Shown here: in pieces, positions 12,809 to 24,480 of the stretch
Layout: each line of letters starts with the position of its first letter
Numbering within the stretch: the first letter of the stretch is position 1
Assembly (NCBI GenBank): GCA_043228905.1
Contig: JBHGNT010000009.1
Location: forward strand, 5,580,001-5,644,000
Source of the DNA: Azolla caroliniana
Lineage: Eukaryota > Polypodiophyta
Length of the DNA: 64,000 nt
Reading direction: 5' to 3'
The notes under the pieces: generated by a model
The model's database searches: none
What the model was told of the DNA's origin: nothing
What the model saw: the letters and a program-made list of their open reading frames with translations, nothing else
Position numbers and translations under genes: made by a program

Positions 12809-13536
12809 ATAGTGGAGTCCCCGGGCTCGTACCCCGAGTGATCGAATGGTGAGCGTTGTGGAGCACATGTGTGTGGGTTACTACGTCGCAATTTCTAAGA
12901 AGATGGCTCGAGCACATGTTAATGAGCGGAACGTTGTCAACTATATCATGTGCCCAGCTATAACGAAGAAATTGCACCACGTGTCTGGCGATAAGAGTTT
13001 AGTAAACCCTTATCAAAAGCCCCAATGATTGATTAATCGATTGGTCGAGTTGTTCTCGAACCCTGATGATTGGGTTCTCGACTTATTTTCTAGAACAAGT
13101 AATCTCATAAGTTTCATCAATTTTTTTTAAAATGAAATATTATTTCTTGTCCTGTTTTCTTACTTTTGTATGTGTGATTGTTTATTTAGGAACGACGACT
13201 ACATGTGCTCTTCAACTGTTCAGGAACTGCGTCGCATTAGAAAAGGACCCTGACCAAATCAATTTTATTAAGATGCAGATCCAAGGCATTTGGGATTGTC
13301 CCGACCAGGACCAAGAGGTTGGGACAAAGCATATCAACGAAACAGAGATGTTTCAGTTGGCCTCCAGAGAGCCGATGGAACCTATAGACGAGGAAGGAGG
13401 TGACCTTGTCGACCTTGAAGATGCATCAGCTTCTGATCATGCACAAGATTCGGCTGAGGAGATATAACATGTTGATGCAGCACCACTATCAACTGATCTT
13501 GGAGAGCAGCCTGTTCCAAACATCCTAATGGAGTGA

Positions 13537-14337
13537 TTGTATATTAGTTTTTATTTGTCACTATAAAATTGTAACACTAAACTTGTTTTGGAATATAAGA
13601 TTATTTTGTTTGAGTACCATTTCTTTACACTGTCTGATTGGTTTGCAAACTTTAATTGTCTATCATATATTTGTATTGGTTGACTCGCAAAGTATGTGGT
13701 TGTTAAGTATAATTTTTATTGAATAGATGATGATGAACTTATCGATTGTATGACAAATGTTGGTTATAATTGTTTCTTTATTAATATAATTTAGCTTTAT
13801 TTTAGGATTCTTGAGCTCTTTAATCTTGGTTATTTAGTTTCGAGTGTATAGAATAATATTAAGTCAATGTTGTTGCTCACTTGATCTTACATTTAGGTTG
13901 TTCATATATGATTGGGATATAATGTTCGTAGAAGTTTTTGGGCATGTGAGGTATATAATGTGATATTCACTTGTGAATATGTGTCTAATTATACCCAACA
14001 ATACAATTTGCTCATTTAATATAATAAGCTTTATAGGAGTTAGAGAGAAATATAGCATTAAAATTGTGTTTCTAAAATTGTTCAATTGGATTCAAATTCA
14101 ACATTATGTAAAATGAAGCATATTACAATGATAGTTGAAAGCATTCTCGTAATCCAAGCGAATGTTTGGCTAAATATGTGTATGAATTAAGAAAATACAG
14201 GTTAAATTTGAAATCTTGATAATATTAACTATGTTTTTTATTGATGTTTTTAAAAGTCATGTGCGCATGCGTGATACGTTCTTGAAAGTTTGTTAGAAAA
14301 TTGTAATTCTTGACATCTCATGTATTTATCAATAAAG
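13537..14337. other. AT-rich gap after the methyltransferase relic
   Basis: I see no supported coding region. The first part is plausibly the 3' untranslated region of the methyltransferase relic. Confidence 0.5.
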
Positions 14338-14538
14338 GAATGCGACATATTATCTGTTCTAAATGACCCGGTGTTTCTTGAATGTGGTGGATTGACACCC
14401 ATGCTTCACCTGCTTGCCAACAAAATGGGTGCACGTTCACACAACCTCGACAATGATCTAACGTTGAAGGAGATCATTAGTTGAGAAAATGCGCCACACA
14501 AATATTTGATGAAAACATATCCTCAAACTAATCCTTTT
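14338..14538 (+). pseudogene. Exon-like coding relic, unidentified
   Basis: The segment begins after AATAAAG (an AG acceptor) and ends TTTT-GTAAGT, a strong donor. It is open in one frame except for a TGA at 14482. The product includes FLECGGLTPMLHLLANKMG and, after the stop, NAPHKYLMKTYPQTNPF. Composition is protein-like, unlike the surrounding AT-rich DNA. It may belong to the same gene as the methyltransferase relic 800 bp upstream or to a separate broken gene. I do not recognise the family. Confidence 0.4.
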
Positions 14539-14649
14539 GTAAGTTTCTCTTAACATAGGGCTAGAATTTGAAACATTTTGTGTTTTAAGTGTTTTGTACA
14601 TTTCATATTTTTTGAATATGTAGGAAATGCATGGTAACGACAACATTTA

Positions 14650-14831
14650 AGAGATGAACCGAAAAGAACAAAATGTTCACTAATGTTAGAAAGGGACTAA
14701 TGTGATTGGATAGAGGGAATGATAACGACATGCACTATTAAGAGATGAACCAAAAAGAACAAAATGTTCACTAATGTTAGAAAGGGACTAATGTGATTGG
14801 ATAGAGGGAATGATAACGACATGCACTATCA
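14650..14831. repeat. 91-bp tandem duplication
   Basis: Two head-to-tail copies (14650-14740 and 14741-14831) start AGAGATGAACC and end ACATGCACTAT. They differ by only a base or two, so the duplication is recent. Confidence 0.9.
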
Positions 14832-15138
14832 TGAACTTGATATAGAATTGAAGGCAAAGTAATAATAACATTCATAGTGTTTCAAACTAATATGTTGGGA
14901 TACATGTTCATTGTTGCATTCAACTTGGATCTAGCTATGGGTAAGGAAATCCATAACTGTATTTGAAGTATATAAGGTAGTGTATGCTCTCAAATTTGTT
15001 GCACTGACAAAGAAAGTTATGTAGATTTGTAAGGAAACCTTAATACTTATGTGGCATTTCAAAGGGAAAGGTCATCAAAGTTCTTCTATGTAATGGATAA
15101 ATCAAATAGAAATATTCCTATCTCACTTAAGAAAATGA

Positions 15139-15267
15139 TGGTTGCACTCTCAACAAGGCTATGTAGAGTATGGTGTTCATGATGAGGCACTAAAATGCTT
15201 TGATCGAATCAGGCAAGAAGGTATCTTGCCAAATGATATCACTTATCTTTGGTCCGTTCTCGGATGA
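15139..15267 (+). pseudogene. Pentatricopeptide-repeat (PPR) protein fragment
   Basis: One frame reads GYVEYGVHDEALKCFDRIR, then EGILPNDITY, which fits one PPR helix-turn-helix unit (pattern GY...G...EAL..F..M..EGI.PN..TY). PPR proteins bind organellar RNA for editing, splicing or stability. Only about one repeat is left, and the frame ends in TGA at 15265. There is no surrounding PPR array, so this is a gene scrap. Confidence 0.65.
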
Positions 15268-17780
15268 TCTATAATTGTTGAGATGACATAGATTATATTC
15301 TAGTTGTATATTGCCCCTGGCCACTTTAATTTTAATACCAATGGAGGATATTTAAAAAAATAATTAAATAATAATACTTATGTGGCATTGAAAGGCATGT
15401 TATTTCATAAGGTAATATGTATATAGGGTAAATGTTTTTGCAATTTCTTGGGCTCTTGAGGTTTGCACAAAATTTTCCCTATGCATAGATGATAGATGGC
15501 AAAAAGGTATTACGGGAATACACACATCTCAATTGACAATGATAAAGATAAATGATTTGGAAAATTGGACAAATAAAAGATGTATATATGATGGCGAGGT
15601 TTATCTCTTACTTTTTGACTTGTCTATCAATTGTTCAAGAAAATGAAGGAGCATCATGACAAAGAATGGCTTGATAAGATATGATTCCATAATCCCAACA
15701 TCAATCATGTCAATCGTTTTGGCAAATCACGAAGAACTTATCATGAAAAACTATTGTCTGTTCAGTATGCAAGGAAGCAAAAATTGTCTTCATGTATTGG
15801 AGCACATTGGTCATTATCTCTATGCAATATGGCTATATAGTTGTATCGACAACTCATGAATACATTATTTATGGTAGGCCATTTTGAGACGCTTTAAGAT
15901 ATACGACATCTACTATATCATTTACTATATGATATAGGGCATGTACTATATTGCCCTGTATCATCTACAACAAAGAGATCAATATTCTTCACTATTTAGA
16001 AGTAATGAACATTTTAAATTTCTATTATACATTTGTTGTAATTTCAAAACCCTATTATTCGTTATAGGTGGTGCTTGTATGCCTTCTTATCCAATAATAA
16101 CGTCAATTCTTATTCATACATCTATGGAATCGAAGTATATTCGGCTATATGTGTGTTCGATGTTGACGCTCTAAATAATGTTAAATTTTCACATACATTC
16201 TTACATATTGGGATTCTTGTAAGAAAAGTACAAACTTCTGATATAATGTTTTCTCATACATAATCTAGAAAAACTTGTTTCTTGAGATGATTATAGGATG
16301 AACTTGGTTTTTATTTAGATTAAATAAATGTTGGAATATATCAGATCTCATTATAATCATGAAAAGACTGACCTTGTCTCAATTGCTAGTTTCATTGTTT
16401 GAACTTTGAAGTACAATAGATAATTATACTAGTTTTTTATGCTATTTTGCAACTATTGATTTTGTCACCTTTTTTCATGGATATGTTATGAGAATGGCCT
16501 CGACATTATGTAAATTTCAAAAGAGTTGTTTCGACATATTAAAGAACATCAAACTCTTTTTTCCCATGAATTTTGAAAAATTAGTGCTTCTATGATCAAT
16601 GTTGGAGTTTGTTACATGACATCATAACCATACCTTGTATTATTGTATAGAGACAAAAATTGTCATATGACATCATCACCTAGATATTGTTGTATGGAGT
16701 TAATGATTTGTAGTTTGTATATGCTTTTCACCAAACCAAGGTATCTTATTGATTGTTTTTCAAAGATGGCTTTATTCACACATAGTGGTTTTGGCAATGA
16801 ACCTTTTTAGTATCAAGATGTTAAATATTACCTACACAATGAAATCCTCATGAATACCAACAATGAAGTAGTATATTGTAGATTTCACAAAGTATCACAT
16901 GAATCTCCATATTTATCAAATTGATGATATGTTAAAAATGTGGTTTGTACATACACTTCTCTCACATATTCTTCAATGACCATATCAATCGCACATTTCA
17001 CCATAACAAGTACATTGGAGGGTTAAATTCCTTCTTTGAATTCAAAACTTCTCATTACATGATCACAAGATCTTATGGTGATTGAAATCACTTTATAATA
17101 TAAATTGAGAGCTTACATATTGTGGTGTAGTATGATTGAGCTCGTGCCATATTTATCTTCATCTTATGTCACACTCCTTGCATGTTCTTCCATTGTTTAT
17201 TTTTGTCAAATCCCTTTTGGGCTTCCATGTTCATTTTTGCACAAGCTTTCAAGTTTGAGTATCGCAAATCACATTACTTTACAAAATGCCACAGTAAAAT
17301 CTTATGAGGTAGTTAGAATATCATGGTCATGTTACTTGACTCTACCCCTACCCCTACCATTTGTAACCCGACTCTATCCCTACCTCTATCATTTCTAACC
17401 TAACCCAATGTTTATAACGCGATCACTATATATTTCTAACCTGACCCAATTTATTCTAACCACGTTGATATATTTTCCAACCCAACCTGGTAGTTTATAA
17501 TGCAAATGCGCAAAGTTGTCGTAAGCCGCTTGTTGTGTGCAACAAATCGCCTCGTGCTCTGCACCAGGGCTTTGTGGAGCACCGCCACATGTAGCCTTGT
17601 GGGATTGGTGCTCTTAACTTGACAACGTTGTTGTCTATAGAAAGGTGCCTTAAAAAAACAAATAAAAATAAAAATAAATCTAGGAAATAATTGCAAAAAT
17701 ATTCATATACATACATATGTAAAATATTTGTTTACACAAATTTAATTACATAAACATAAAAAAAGAGTATATTGAATTGA
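15268..17780. other. AT-rich intergenic sequence, nothing supported
   Basis: Short frames at 15656, 15941 and 17105 lack recognisable domains or initiation context. Composition is AT-rich and non-repetitive. A GC-richer patch near 17510-17620 may be an old transposon scrap but gives no readable motif. Confidence 0.6.
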
Positions 17781-18175
17781 TGTGGCTGTAGGGAATCAGT
17801 CCCAGATATGTGAGGAAGACCGACTCGAAAATACACAATAACGCGGAAAACTGAAAAACAGCAAATGCATAGTACACAATGTTTAATGTGGAAACCCTAA
17901 ACGGGGAAAACCACGGGAGAAAAGATCTTCCACTATATACAGAGAATACAAAGAATGTTTACAACTCTTCTCTAATGCTCAGAGGATAACCACTTAGGGT
18001 TCTTGGCAGGTTCGCTAAACTCTGTCACTGCTCTCTCTCTCATGCACTCTCACGTCTCTCTGTAACTCATTTGCTATAGGAATTAGTGCACTATTCTACT
18101 CTACATCACTCAAGTTTTCCCTAGGTGTATTTATACTTATACACATTATGGACTATTTACGAAAATGTCTGTTTC
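17781..18175 (-). repeat. Minus-strand LTR-like remnant, left part
   Basis: On the minus strand this reads like the promoter-to-end half of an LTR. A TATA motif (AAGTATAAATACA, about 18130) is followed by GTATATAGTGGAAGATC and a GGTTTTCCCCGTTTAGG stretch. Copia D inserted at its inner edge, and the other part resumes at 23163. I find no clean target duplication for the remnant itself, and no primer site is next to it. Confidence 0.45.
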
Positions 18176-18457
18176 TGTTGAGAATCGAACTCAACTTCCC
18201 ATAGAAATAGGTTTCGCACTAGCTCATGGACATACCATGCTAGTTTTGCAAATAGTAGAAAGGGCCCTTGCCCTAATTTAGTTGGTATTTAAAGCAACCG
18301 TCTGTAACCTTCTTACTATTAGAAGTACTATACAGTTTTCTTGTTAAGAGCTCTCCCTCCATCCCTCCCTCCCTCTCTGTTTGCTGTACACACACACACA
18401 CACACACACACACAATTATCTTCCGCTGCATTACACCACCAACATCATTTCTTTACA
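18176..18457 (+). repeat. 5' LTR of copia D
   Basis: Starts TGTTGAGAATCGAACTCAAC and ends TTTCTTTACA directly before the primer site. It includes CCCTCC-rich and (CA)n tracts near 18355-18415. It is highly similar to the 3' copy at 22883. Confidence 0.95.
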
Positions 18458-18469
18458 TGGTATCAGAGC
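18458..18469 (+). other. Primer-binding site, initiator tRNA-Met (copia D)
   Basis: TGGTATCAGAGC immediately follows the LTR. This is complementary to the 3' end of plant initiator tRNA-Met and is the usual primer of plant copia elements. Confidence 0.95.
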
Positions 18470-18558
18470 GTGTGGTTGCTTAATTGAATCTATTCGACTG
18501 TGTTGTGGTACACGTCGACGATCAACAAAACCGGCTTATTAACAGAGAAGAAATCACC

Positions 18559-21500
18559 ATGAATACTCAGATGGGAAGCGCTCTTCCTACGGAGAAGGTC
18601 AACAACACAAATTTTGCATCTTGGGAGTACAAGATGCATCAATACCTTGTCGGACAAGGATACTGGAGCTATATTGAAGGAGCTCACGAAACACAACCCA
18701 ACCCGACACAAGCCGACTACCCAGCGTGGGAGTAGGCTGCAAGTCGTGTGTTGTATTGCCTTGCATCATGCGTACATGATCACATGCTTGGCTATATTCG
18801 AGAGGCGAAAACGCCGAAAGAAGCATGGGGCAACCTCAAGAAGATCTTCGCGGCCAATATGGCTTCCCGCAAGCTCCAACTTCGTGAGGAGTTGAATGGC
18901 ATTCAACAAAGGGACATGTCAATCGGTAGCTATGCCTTGAAGATCAAGGAGTTGTGTGATGCCCTCGGGTCGATCAATGTTGGCATTGACGACGAAGAAA
19001 TAGTGCCGATATGCCTCGGAGGCCGGGCACCTTGATTCAACGCAATAAGGTCCGCCATCCTCGCAAGAGAGAATCCTCCTACCTTTTTCAATCTCCAGTC
19101 AATATTGCTGGTCGAGGAAAATCACGCCTGACAAAGGAGCAGCACACTAGATGTCAGATGCTCTACTCCCAGTCGGATGATGGAAGAAATTTTGGCCATG
19201 GAAATAGAGGTTGATTCGGACAAGGCCGTCATGGTGGGTAGATCCAAGAGTGTAACTCCCACCAATGGCAAGCAGACATGAACAACTCTAGAGAGTTCGG
19301 CAGAAGGGGGACTCATCACGCCGGACCAAGCAATCGCAATAACCCAATCAAATGCGTATACTGCGGACTCAAACACTGCGAAGAGGAGTGCCGAAAGAAG
19401 AAGCGAGACTCTGCTTCAACTGGTCGAATGTTCACGAATTACGCATCGAATTCTGACTATGACAATTGTAGCAGAATGTTCACGAATTCCGCATCGAATT
19501 CTGACTACGAAGATCGTAGTGGAATGTTCATGATGAGGCACAAAACACACTCAATGGCGACTCAAGGTGAAACAAGCACCACACCCTTAGAGAATGTATG
19601 GTTTGTTGACTCGGGAGCATCCAACCACATGACGTCTCATGAAAATTGGTTTTGGGAATTACGAAAACCCAAACGTCCCGGATATGTCGAGATAGGCGAT
19701 GACACGACCCATCCAATACAGCATATCGGGAACGTCCCATTCGGAAATGATGGAAAACAAACCTACCTCAAGAACGTACGACATGTTCCTACAATCACGA
19801 AAAACTTGGTCTCAGTCGGCCAGATTGTTGAAAAAGGAATGCAAGTATGATTCAACAATGATGGATGCTTTATCGAAAGAGGTGATCGAGTCGTAGCTCA
19901 CGGACGTCGTGAAGGCCGTATGTTTGTCCTCGAATTGAAGGCGGTAAAATTGACCATGTTTGCAAAGGGCCTCAAAGTCGAAACCGACCTAAACTTGTGA
20001 CACAAGAGAATTGGTCACATCAATCCCTAGAAGCTTAAGAACATGCAATTGAAAGGAGTTGTAATCGAACTTCCAAATTTTACCGCGCTGGAGATTATGG
20101 GCGTATGCGAAGCGTGCCAGTTCAGAAAGCAATGCTGACATCCATTCCCGAAAGAACGGAATGTGGCCAAAGGGATCCTGGATGTCATACATTCAAATGT
20201 TTGGGGACCGACCCAGACAAGCACAATCAGCGGATGTCGATATTACGTTATGTTCATCGACGACTTCTCCAGGAACACCTGGATCTACCCGATGAAACAA
20301 AAGAGCGGAGTGTTCGGATACTTCCAGAGATTCAAAGCCAAAGTCGAAAAAACTACGAGTCAGCACGTACGCTGCCTTCGATCATATGGAGGCAAAGAAT
20401 ATTTTTCGGATGAGTTTACGACATATCTCTGAAAGGAAGGAATCCGAAGAGAATTTTCATGCCGTCACACACCTCAGCAAAATGGCGTAGCCAAGCAGAA
20501 GAACCAACACATAATAGAGGTAGCACGAGCAATGATGAATGAGAAGAACCTGCCGAAATCATATTGGGCAGAAGTTTGTTGGTAAGAAGCCAGAGTTATC
20601 ACATGTTCGTATTTTCGGCTCAATCGCTTATATGCATATTCCCGATGATACGCGACAAAAGCTCGACTCGAAGTCAGAGAAGTGTATCCTTGTGGGGTAC
20701 TCGCTCAAACAGAAGGGGTACAAATGCTACAATCCATCTACCCGAAAAGTTCGAACAAGTCGAGATGTCGTTTTCGACGAGTCCGTACGCACCAGAGACA
20801 ACTTCGACTCCGACTCCGCTCAACCCAGAATATGCTGAAATAGAGGAAGAAGCCAAAGATTGAGTTACGCGCATGTTCGATGAAAGGCCAACCACGACCC
20901 GATTAAGTGGGCCACAAGAACCTTCGAGTGATCAAAGCACTTCTCGGCCGAGTCAGAAGTTGGACAAAGGGAAGGTGAAAATGGCGGAGTATGAAGACGA
21001 TCACTTCGACGGAAACGAATCGACTTACTCCCTTGATAGTGATTTTGAAGGCCTCGAAATCCGGAAAAATGGAGCGAAGAAAGCCTAAGTATCTGTGAAC
21101 GAAAAGCTACGCCGGTCCACCCGAGAGAAGAACCCCGTAAGCCGTTATGGCTACAATGAGTACATGGCGTACCATTACGCCTTTATGATGAAGGTAGCGT
21201 CAGTACGGGAGCTGGAAACTTGTTCCAAAGCCGTAAAGGATCCATGATGGGTTGACGTGATGAATGAAGAAATGCAAGCCCTATGCAAAAACGAGACATA
21301 GGATCTCGTTCCTTACATTTTGCACAAGAAAGCAGTTGGTTGCAGATGGATTTACAAAGTAAACCACAATGCTGACGGCTCTATAAATCGCTTCAAAGCA
21401 CGGCTCGTTGCGAAAGGATACACACAAATGTACGGAGTTGACTACGAAGAGACCTTTGCCCCGGTGGTAAAGATGACAATTGTGCGGACCGTAATTGCCA

Positions 21501-22769
21501 TCGCGTTAGCAAAAGGGTGGCACCTCCACCAAATGGACATCAAGAACGCCTTCCTTCAAAGCGAATTGGAAGAGGAGGTGTACATGATCCAACCACCCAC
21601 CCAGTTTTGAATCGTGCAGTCATCTGAACGTTGTGTGCCGACTCAAGAAGTCTCTCTACGACCTCAAACAAGCACAATGTGTGTGGCACTCGAAGATCAC
21701 GTAGTATCTTCATCAGATCAGATTTCGAATGACAAAATCCGATACTTCTTTGTACATCTGAAAGGTGTTAGATAGCCTGATTGTCATCATCCTTTACATG
21801 GATGATTTGATCATCGGAGGAAAAGATCTAGCTGAGATTAACAACGTCAAATCACTTCTCTCCGGCAGATTCGAAATGAAAGACCTACACAAGCTACATT
21901 ACTTCTTAGGCATCGAAGTAATTCAGCCACTAGTCGGGATAACGATCTCACAACGAAACTATGTCCTCAACTTACTCTACAAGTTCGGGATGACGGAGTG
22001 CAAACCTATCTCCACCCCGCTGGACCGTAATCTCAAGCTTGATGTTGATTCTGGCACCGCCGAGTGCGAGCCAACTCAATATCGCCAATTGATCGGCAAC
22101 CTCATCTACCTAACCATTACGCGACCCAACCTCAGCTATTTGGTCGGCCTACTCATCCAATTCATGCAGAATCCGCGAAGCCTTCATCTTGACTGCGCTA
22201 AGAGGGTACTTCCGTATTCCAGTGGCACAATGGATTACGACGTCAAATACAGGTCAAATACGATAATTCGACTTGAAGGGTACACAGATGCAGATTGGGT
22301 AGGTTATAAAGTGGATAGACGGTCAACATCAGGATTCGTTTTCTCCGTCAGTAGTGGAGAAATCTCATGGAGTAGAAAGAAGCAACTGACAGTCGCACTA
22401 CCAAGCACGGAGGCCGAATACAGAGCCGTGGTGGTCGTTGCATGCAAAGCTGTATGGCTCAAGCGTATACTGAAGGAGCTGTGCGTACCCATCACGGATT
22501 TGATTCGCCTATACTGCGACAACATGAGCATTATCTACCTGATGCGAAACCCCGTATTGCACGTGCGGACTAAGCATGTCGAAGTGCACTACCACTTCAT
22601 TCGCGAGTGCGTACATGCCAGAGATATCGATTTACAACATATCAGTATGCACCTCCAGGTTGTTGACATTTTCACGAAAGCCCTTGGTATCGACAAGCTA
22701 CGACAGTTTGCGTCGAACCTTGGCTTATCTCTTCCCGACCAGCCGAGTTTGAGGGGGAGTACAAAATAG
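18559..22769 (+). pseudogene. Copia D gag-pol relic
   Basis: Gag starts MNTQMGSALPTEKVNNTNF and is broken by a TAG at 18733. The zinc knuckle near 19350 reads CVYCGLKHCEEEC, one residue short of CX2CX4HX4C. Protease carries VDSGASNHM (about 19610). The integrase region (20150-20560) has frameshifts and stops. RT begins near 21320 (GCRWIYKVN) and has YMDD at about 21795. RNase H ends with DIFTKALGIDKLRQF and a TAG at 22767. Many separate lesions show long decay. The final 334 codons (21765-22769) are open. Confidence 0.92.
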
Positions 22770-22882
22770 TGAAGCCGAACAAGGAGTACGCAACCAAAAA
22801 GCCGAACAATCAAAGTTCGAAGCGTTCGGAAGACCGATTTGAAACAATTTTTTGATATCCAAAAGTTGTGTTCGAAGGGGCG

Positions 22883-23162
22883 TGTTGAGAATCGAACTCA
22901 ACTTCCGATAGAAATAGGTTTCACACTAGCTCATGGACATACCATGCTAGTTTTTTAAATAGTAGAAAGGGCCCTTGCCCTAGTTAAGTTGGTATTTAAA
23001 GCAACCCTTTGTAACCTTGTTACTGTTGGAAGTATTATACAGTTTTCTTGTTAAGAGCTCTGCCTCCCTCTCTCCCTCCCTCTCTCTCTTTGTTGTACAC
23101 ACACAGACACACTCACTCAATTATCTTCTGCTGCATTACACCACCAACTCCATTTCTTTATA
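22883..23162 (+). repeat. 3' LTR of copia D
   Basis: Starts TGTTGAGAATCG and ends TTTCTTTATA. A purine tract GAAGGGG precedes it, while the classic TTGAGGGGGAGT lies 130 bp upstream at about 22745. Some sequence has therefore been added between the usual polypurine tract and the LTR. Confidence 0.93.
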
Positions 23163-23509
23163 GTTTCATTTATTATCTAATTAATGACAATAACATTCAT
23201 TAATCAGCCGACCGATCGACTAGTCAATTCGACTAGCCGACTCCAGTGTCGACTGTCTAGTTGGTTCGACTAGTCGGCCTCGTCATCGACCATCCGGTCG
23301 GTCCGACTAGTCGGTTGTGTCTTCGACATGGATCACTTGTACTGTCCACTCTCCTAGTTGACTCTGCATGTTGACTCTCTCTTAATCGACTCTCCATGTC
23401 TTCAAATGTTGGCTCTCAGCCCCAGTCGACTACTCCTTGTCTTCGACTGTCGGCTCTCACTCTCACCCAAATAGTCAGTTCCTCACACAAGAGGGACATA
23501 CTCCTAACA
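23163..23509 (-). repeat. Minus-strand LTR-like remnant, right part
   Basis: Continues the remnant interrupted by copia D. The minus strand would start TGTTAGGAGTATGTCCCTC at 23509. It is rich in CGACTAGTCG-type and GTCGAC motifs, giving many short self-complementary pairs. Together with 17781-18175 it would form an LTR of about 740 bp. The assignment is structural only. Confidence 0.4.
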
Positions 23510-23860
23510 ATGGCTTGTAAAAAAGGGGACATCCACAAAGTAGAGAAATTTTAATACAATAAGAAAATCCCCATGTTAAGCGCTTGGATGGCACCATAAC
23601 CAATCATGAGTAAGAGCGCATCAACAAGGACGTAGTATGTGTTGAAGGACCTACGAAGAGGAAACGACAATAAGAGAATAGGCTAAGGGACGTCCAAGTG
23701 TGAAAGGTCCATACCCTAAACGTGAATGCTATATAAACCACATAGTGGTGGCTTTGTAAGGGTTCTTCCATTCGCCATCAAAAGGGTATACGACGGTCCG
23801 AAGTCCGCAAACGGCATCGAGGAGTTAACTCCATCGATACATAGATCCTACACATCTATT

Positions 23861-23878
23861 TGGCGCCGTTGCCGGGGA
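23861..23878 (+). other. Primer-binding site, tRNA-Asp (element E)
   Basis: TGGCGCCGTTGCCGGGGA is the standard tRNA-Asp-complementary primer site of Athila/Tat-type elements. Confidence 0.92.
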
Positions 23879-24231
23879 TACAACCGACGCTTGAAGCCGA
23901 TTTCGAGTGGTCAAACACTCGTAGGCAATCCACTAAACGAGGGAAGAAATCGAAAGGAAACCACTATTTTCTGTTTTTTTATGCTCACTATTTCACATTT
24001 TAATTAATTTAATTTTTTGTTTTTTTTGTTTTAATTTACCCTTCCCTAATCGCCCAGACATTAGCAAGCTATTCGTCCGGTTAACGCTAAGCATTGATGA
24101 GATTTAGCCATTGCAGGGCAAGAATAATCACCGTGATTCTTGCTGAGTACGGTAATCCTACGAGACATGAAACGGTTGTTGGCGCCAGCAAATTCAAATT
24201 TCCCACTCAAAGTTCGTCGAAAGATCATAGT

Positions 24232-24480
24232 TCGATAAGGGAAGCATCCTTCGACGAAAGATCAAATTTCGACGAACCCACATCCTTCGACGAAAGATCA
24301 AAGTTCGACGAACCCACATCCTTCGATGAATGATCAAAGTTCGACGAACCCACATCCTTCGACAAAAGGTCAAAGTTCGATGAACCCATCCTTCGACGAA
24401 AGATCAAAGTTCGACGAACCCATCCTTCGACGAAAGATAAAAGTTCGACTAACCCATCCTTCGACGAAAGATAAAAGTTT
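24232..24480 (+). repeat. 33-36-bp minisatellite in the element E leader
   Basis: About seven units of the type TTCGACGAACCCACATCC plus TTCGACGAAAGATCAAAG. The first units are 36 bp and keep one frame (FDEPTSFDERSK repeats). Later units lose two bases and shift frame. Confidence 0.9.

Larger units (their letters stand above)
4929..12825. mobile_element. TIR element T1 (7.9 kb) inserted in the methyltransferase gene
   Basis: The left end reads CCCGGGGACTTCACTAT. The right end, reverse-complemented, reads CCCGGGGACTCCACTAT. After a diverged 17-bp stretch of equal length both ends share CACGTGMGTTCAT, giving imperfect terminal inverted repeats of about 46 bp. Both ends are flanked by CTCGTACC (4921-4928 and 12826-12833), an 8-bp target duplication. 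Taking out the element and one duplication joins two methyltransferase segments in the same frame. The inside is mostly satellite DNA, two MITEs and one unidentified ORF at 11122. An 8-bp duplication fits hAT-like and several rarer superfamilies. The TIR does not settle which. Confidence 0.75.
4475..13536 (+). pseudogene. Broken class-beta N4/N6-type DNA methyltransferase gene, split by element T1
   Basis: Coding pieces: about 4475-4813, intron 4814-4903 (GTAAGC...ATAG), 4904-4928, then T1, then 12834-13098, intron 13099-13199 (GTAATC...TTTAG), then 13200-13467. The N-terminal piece has LLVADISYGF (4605-4619 encodes ADISY), matching motif IV (DPPY) of PF01555-type methylases. The C-terminal piece has NPYQKP, then DDWVLDLFSRTRTTT across the second intron, matching motif I (DxFxGxG). 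IV before I is the beta-class order. Such enzymes move methyl groups from SAM to adenine N6 or cytosine N4. In-frame stops lie at 4752 (TAG) and 13026 (TGA). Both motif-I glycines read Arg. After the TAA at 13465 the frame stays coding-like to a TGA at 13534. Upstream exons are not visible. Assignment is from motifs only. Confidence 0.7.
18176..23162 (+). mobile_element. Ty1/copia element D, full length but inactive
   Basis: Bounded by LTRs of 282 and 280 bp and flanked by a perfect 5-bp duplication GTTTC (18171-18175 and 23163-23167). Internal order is primer site, gag, protease, integrase, RT, RNase H, the Ty1/copia order. The 3' LTR ends TA instead of CA. Coding regions have many stops, so this copy would need help to move. 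Confidence 0.95.

Noticed and set aside
12777-12980. Minus-strand ORF of 67 codons
   Set aside because: It is antisense to the methyltransferase exon and the T1 right end; the plus-strand reading has matching motifs and splice sites.
17510-17620. GC-richer patch that might be a tRNA or a small gene
   Set aside because: No cloverleaf or A/B-box arrangement is visible and the minus-strand ORFs show no domain.
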